Shown: piece by piece, positions 61,807-64,000 of the stretch | Numbering within the stretch: position 1 is the stretch's first letter | Layout of the letters: each line of letters opens with the position of its first letter | Assembly: GCA_947652605.1 (NCBI GenBank) | Contig: OX393579.1 | Location: 19,365,674 to 19,429,673 of the forward strand | Direction of reading: 5' to 3' | Source of the DNA: Elmis aenea | Lineage: Eukaryota; Arthropoda; Insecta; Coleoptera; Elmidae | DNA length: 64,000 bases | Notes under the pieces: generated by a model | Seen by the model: only the letters and a program-made list of their open reading frames with translations | Databases searched by the model: none | What the model was told of the DNA's origin: nothing | Position numbers and translations under genes: made by a program

Positions 61807-64000
61807 GGTCACGTGTTTTAAGCGCCTCACCTGGTATAGATATAAAAGTACCTAACTGCAAAAGTTCCTTGCAATGTTTAAATAATTAGGCCATATCGTA
61901 CAGATAATGTGACTAATAACACTTTAAAAATAGCAGATGTAAATATTTTTAAGAAGGCTTAAGCCTCATAATATATAAAAAACATAAGTTCTGCCAACAC
62001 TTTTATTAATTAATTTCTTGTACTTGAAAGTGCAAAATAATTGAAAATAATTAACGAAGAGATTAATCTCTCTTAATGCTGATATGGCAAGTGTAAAAAA
62101 GTAAGTAAGAAAGTAAAAAAAAGTTGACGTATAAGTATGCATTTTCATAAACCTTTAGTTTTATTTTTTCGGAATATCAAGTATGTTATTAAATAGAAGT
62201 ATAAAAATGGCGTTGTTTGGTGAATCCACAAGTCAACACAAAATTAAAATGGTGATTGTGCATGTTTTTTATTTTGGTATGGTTATGTACGAACGTTGTC
62301 AATTTCAGATATTTTTGTGTGATTTAGTGCTGTGTTAGAATCTCGCGTTCGCATTCTTACAATTTTCTACTTAATTAGGTATAAATTGTAATGATAATGG
62401 GAATGATTTCAACCACCCAAATAGTGATCGCTAATCCCGAAAGGCAGCAGACGGGAATTGAAGTCCCTGGTGTCTGTTGTAGTAATGTATAATAGACATG
62501 ATGTTGTAAAAGAAAGATCACCAAAGGTCCGCCAGATTAATCTCTGCTTCCTATTAAAAGCCCCAATAGGCACCCTCTTTAGATTTAACTCCCCTCCAAT
62601 TCATATACAGAGTGGTCGTTACGCTTCAAATCCAGTGATATAACATTTCAATATCGGGATTAATAGACGTAATTGCTGGGCGAATTAACATTGTTAATAA
62701 ATTTTCCAACAAAAACTAACTATTTTTTAAAAATAATAGTATATTTTACAACAAGAGATGAAAGTCACGTTTTTTTCGTGAGGTGAACGAAAAAAACTGA
62801 TTTCATCTCGTGTCGTAAATGCTATTTTTTATACGAATTTAAAATTGTATTATGCTTAGAACGAAAGTTCATGTAAACGAACTAAATGACAATTATTAGA
62901 TATGTATAAAGTATTAATTAATCATATTTTATTTCCATAGCGATACCACCATACTGACATTGACATAAATAAAATATAACCTTCAAACGAAATATATTTA
63001 ATATTAATTTTTTTACCATTCTTAAGGCTTTTATATAAAATGCTACATTAAAATAAAATTATTTGATAAGAATATTAACCCAATTTTAGTTTATTATGAG
63101 TTTAAGCTAAAAAAAAATCGTAAATTTTACAATTTGATTTTGACATTGATATTGACATTATTCTCGCCATTAGTGGCGAAAGTTAATTTTCGCCATTTCG
63201 CCACTAGTGACGAACGTAAAACTTTCATGTAGGGTAGGTAGTGAGAAAATGACAACTTTTATATACATGAGTAGAAAAATACTTTATATTTGTTCGGAAT
63301 TTTATCTTAATACAAGAAACGGTATCAACCAAGACTAAATGCCGCACTCATATCAAGAAAATCAAATTTGTATGAAATGAACTAAAATGTTTAAACTTAA
63401 TAAAAAAATTATTAAATTACCACAAGATAAAGTCTTAATAAAATTTATCATGAGTGCAAACATCGTTGCTAATGATGATCGTTGCGGCATAAACAAATAA
63501 ATAAATAAGTAAGCTATGGACGAGTCTTGAAAATCTAGCATTTCTACAAGAGATGATTCATAAGAAAGGCAAGTAATTTTTAATTACACTCAGTTAATGT
63601 TGTCACTATTTTATTAACTTTGAATACGAAGATTTATTTTGTTTAACATTGATTTGAAAACGTATAATTTGTAATAAAAAATAAATTATCTTGTGTATAT
63701 AAGTTGGTTCCGGATTGGAACCGCGTCGAAGGTTTCTTCATAACCGACGTTTCGTCCTCCTTTATCGGGGACATCTTTAGGGTTGTTGGTTAAACAGCAA
63801 CAGTTGCTACATCGTACACCGGCGGCGGAAGTCTACAATATATAATAAATTATCTTGATTCGTAGTGCAATAGATTGTTCTATTAATACAATTATTATGA
63901 CATAAATTAATACTTTTATCGAATCACTGAACGAATCAAATAATTAGTTTATCGAAAACATCACAGTAATGTTTTATTACAAAAAAAAATCACATACAAA
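61807..64000. other. Stretch without a recognised gene
   Basis: AT-rich. Short inverted motifs occur near 62754-62812 (GAGATGAAAGTCACG against TTTCATCTCGT) and 63166-63216 (GCCATTAGTGGCGAAA and CGCCACTAGTGACG). Open frames are short and look random. Confidence 0.4.
63705..63800 (-). other. Possible Penelope-type terminal repeat segment with ribozyme-like core
   Basis: On the minus strand, GATGTCC(CC..GGA)GGACGAAACGTCGG can fold like stem II plus the GAAAC core of a hammerhead, but the preceding CTGATGA is worn (CTAAAGAT). Next to it CGTCG..CGACG and GGTTCC..GGAACC form further stems. Hammerhead motifs are known in Penelope-like element repeats. No reverse transcriptase is visible nearby. Confidence 0.3.

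Overview
The window looks like nuclear DNA from an insect. It is AT-rich, genes are split by GT-AG introns (many 50-150 bp), the proteins are of animal type, and there is a short (TTAGG)n tract, which is the arthropod telomere unit. Transposable-element relics fill most of the space between exons and stretch several introns to kilobases. A beetle is plausible, but the sequence alone does not settle the order.

Genes from left to right. (1) 581-2187 (-): partial GLCCI1/FAM117 homologue. (2) 4495-8904 (-): methionine aminopeptidase 2, six exons, complete. (3) 10604-20419 (-): dihydrolipoamide dehydrogenase, eight exons, complete, with a 7.5-kb intron packed with transposons. (4) 21705-22164 (-): two possible exons of an unrecognised gene, head-to-head with (5) 22591-22926 (+): snRNP protein SmG, three exons. 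(6) 23757-26043 (-): mitochondrial 2-Cys peroxiredoxin (Prx3 type), six exons, with a 5'-truncated LINE in one intron. (7) 39636-53643 (+): a five-exon CNDP2/M20-type dipeptidase homologue. Its reading frame joins cleanly in phase over 499 residues, but most metal-binding and catalytic residues are gone, so it looks like a pseudoenzyme. No gene was recognised right of 53.7 kb.

Mobile DNA. The window holds many foldback elements with TA targets and ends of the CAGGGTG or CCGGGTG type. One, at 26970-29507, carries a transposase that is intact except for one missing base, has DD41D spacing, and sits between roughly 600-bp inverted repeats. There are also hAT elements with 8-bp target duplications, four MITEs flanked by TTAA, pogo/Tigger and PIF/Harbinger derivatives, an inverted-duplicated mariner nested in a hAT copy, and a triple tandem array of 0.4-kb palindromic units. 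The most unusual group is four foldback elements (34969-35807, 40216-40980, 43670-44870, 61357-61806). Their inverted ends are built from arrays of 12-16-bp subrepeats, like Drosophila FB elements.

Exon joins were chosen by GT-AG sites, phase continuity and protein similarity recognised by eye. No alignment or database search was run, and repeat edges without a target duplication are approximate.
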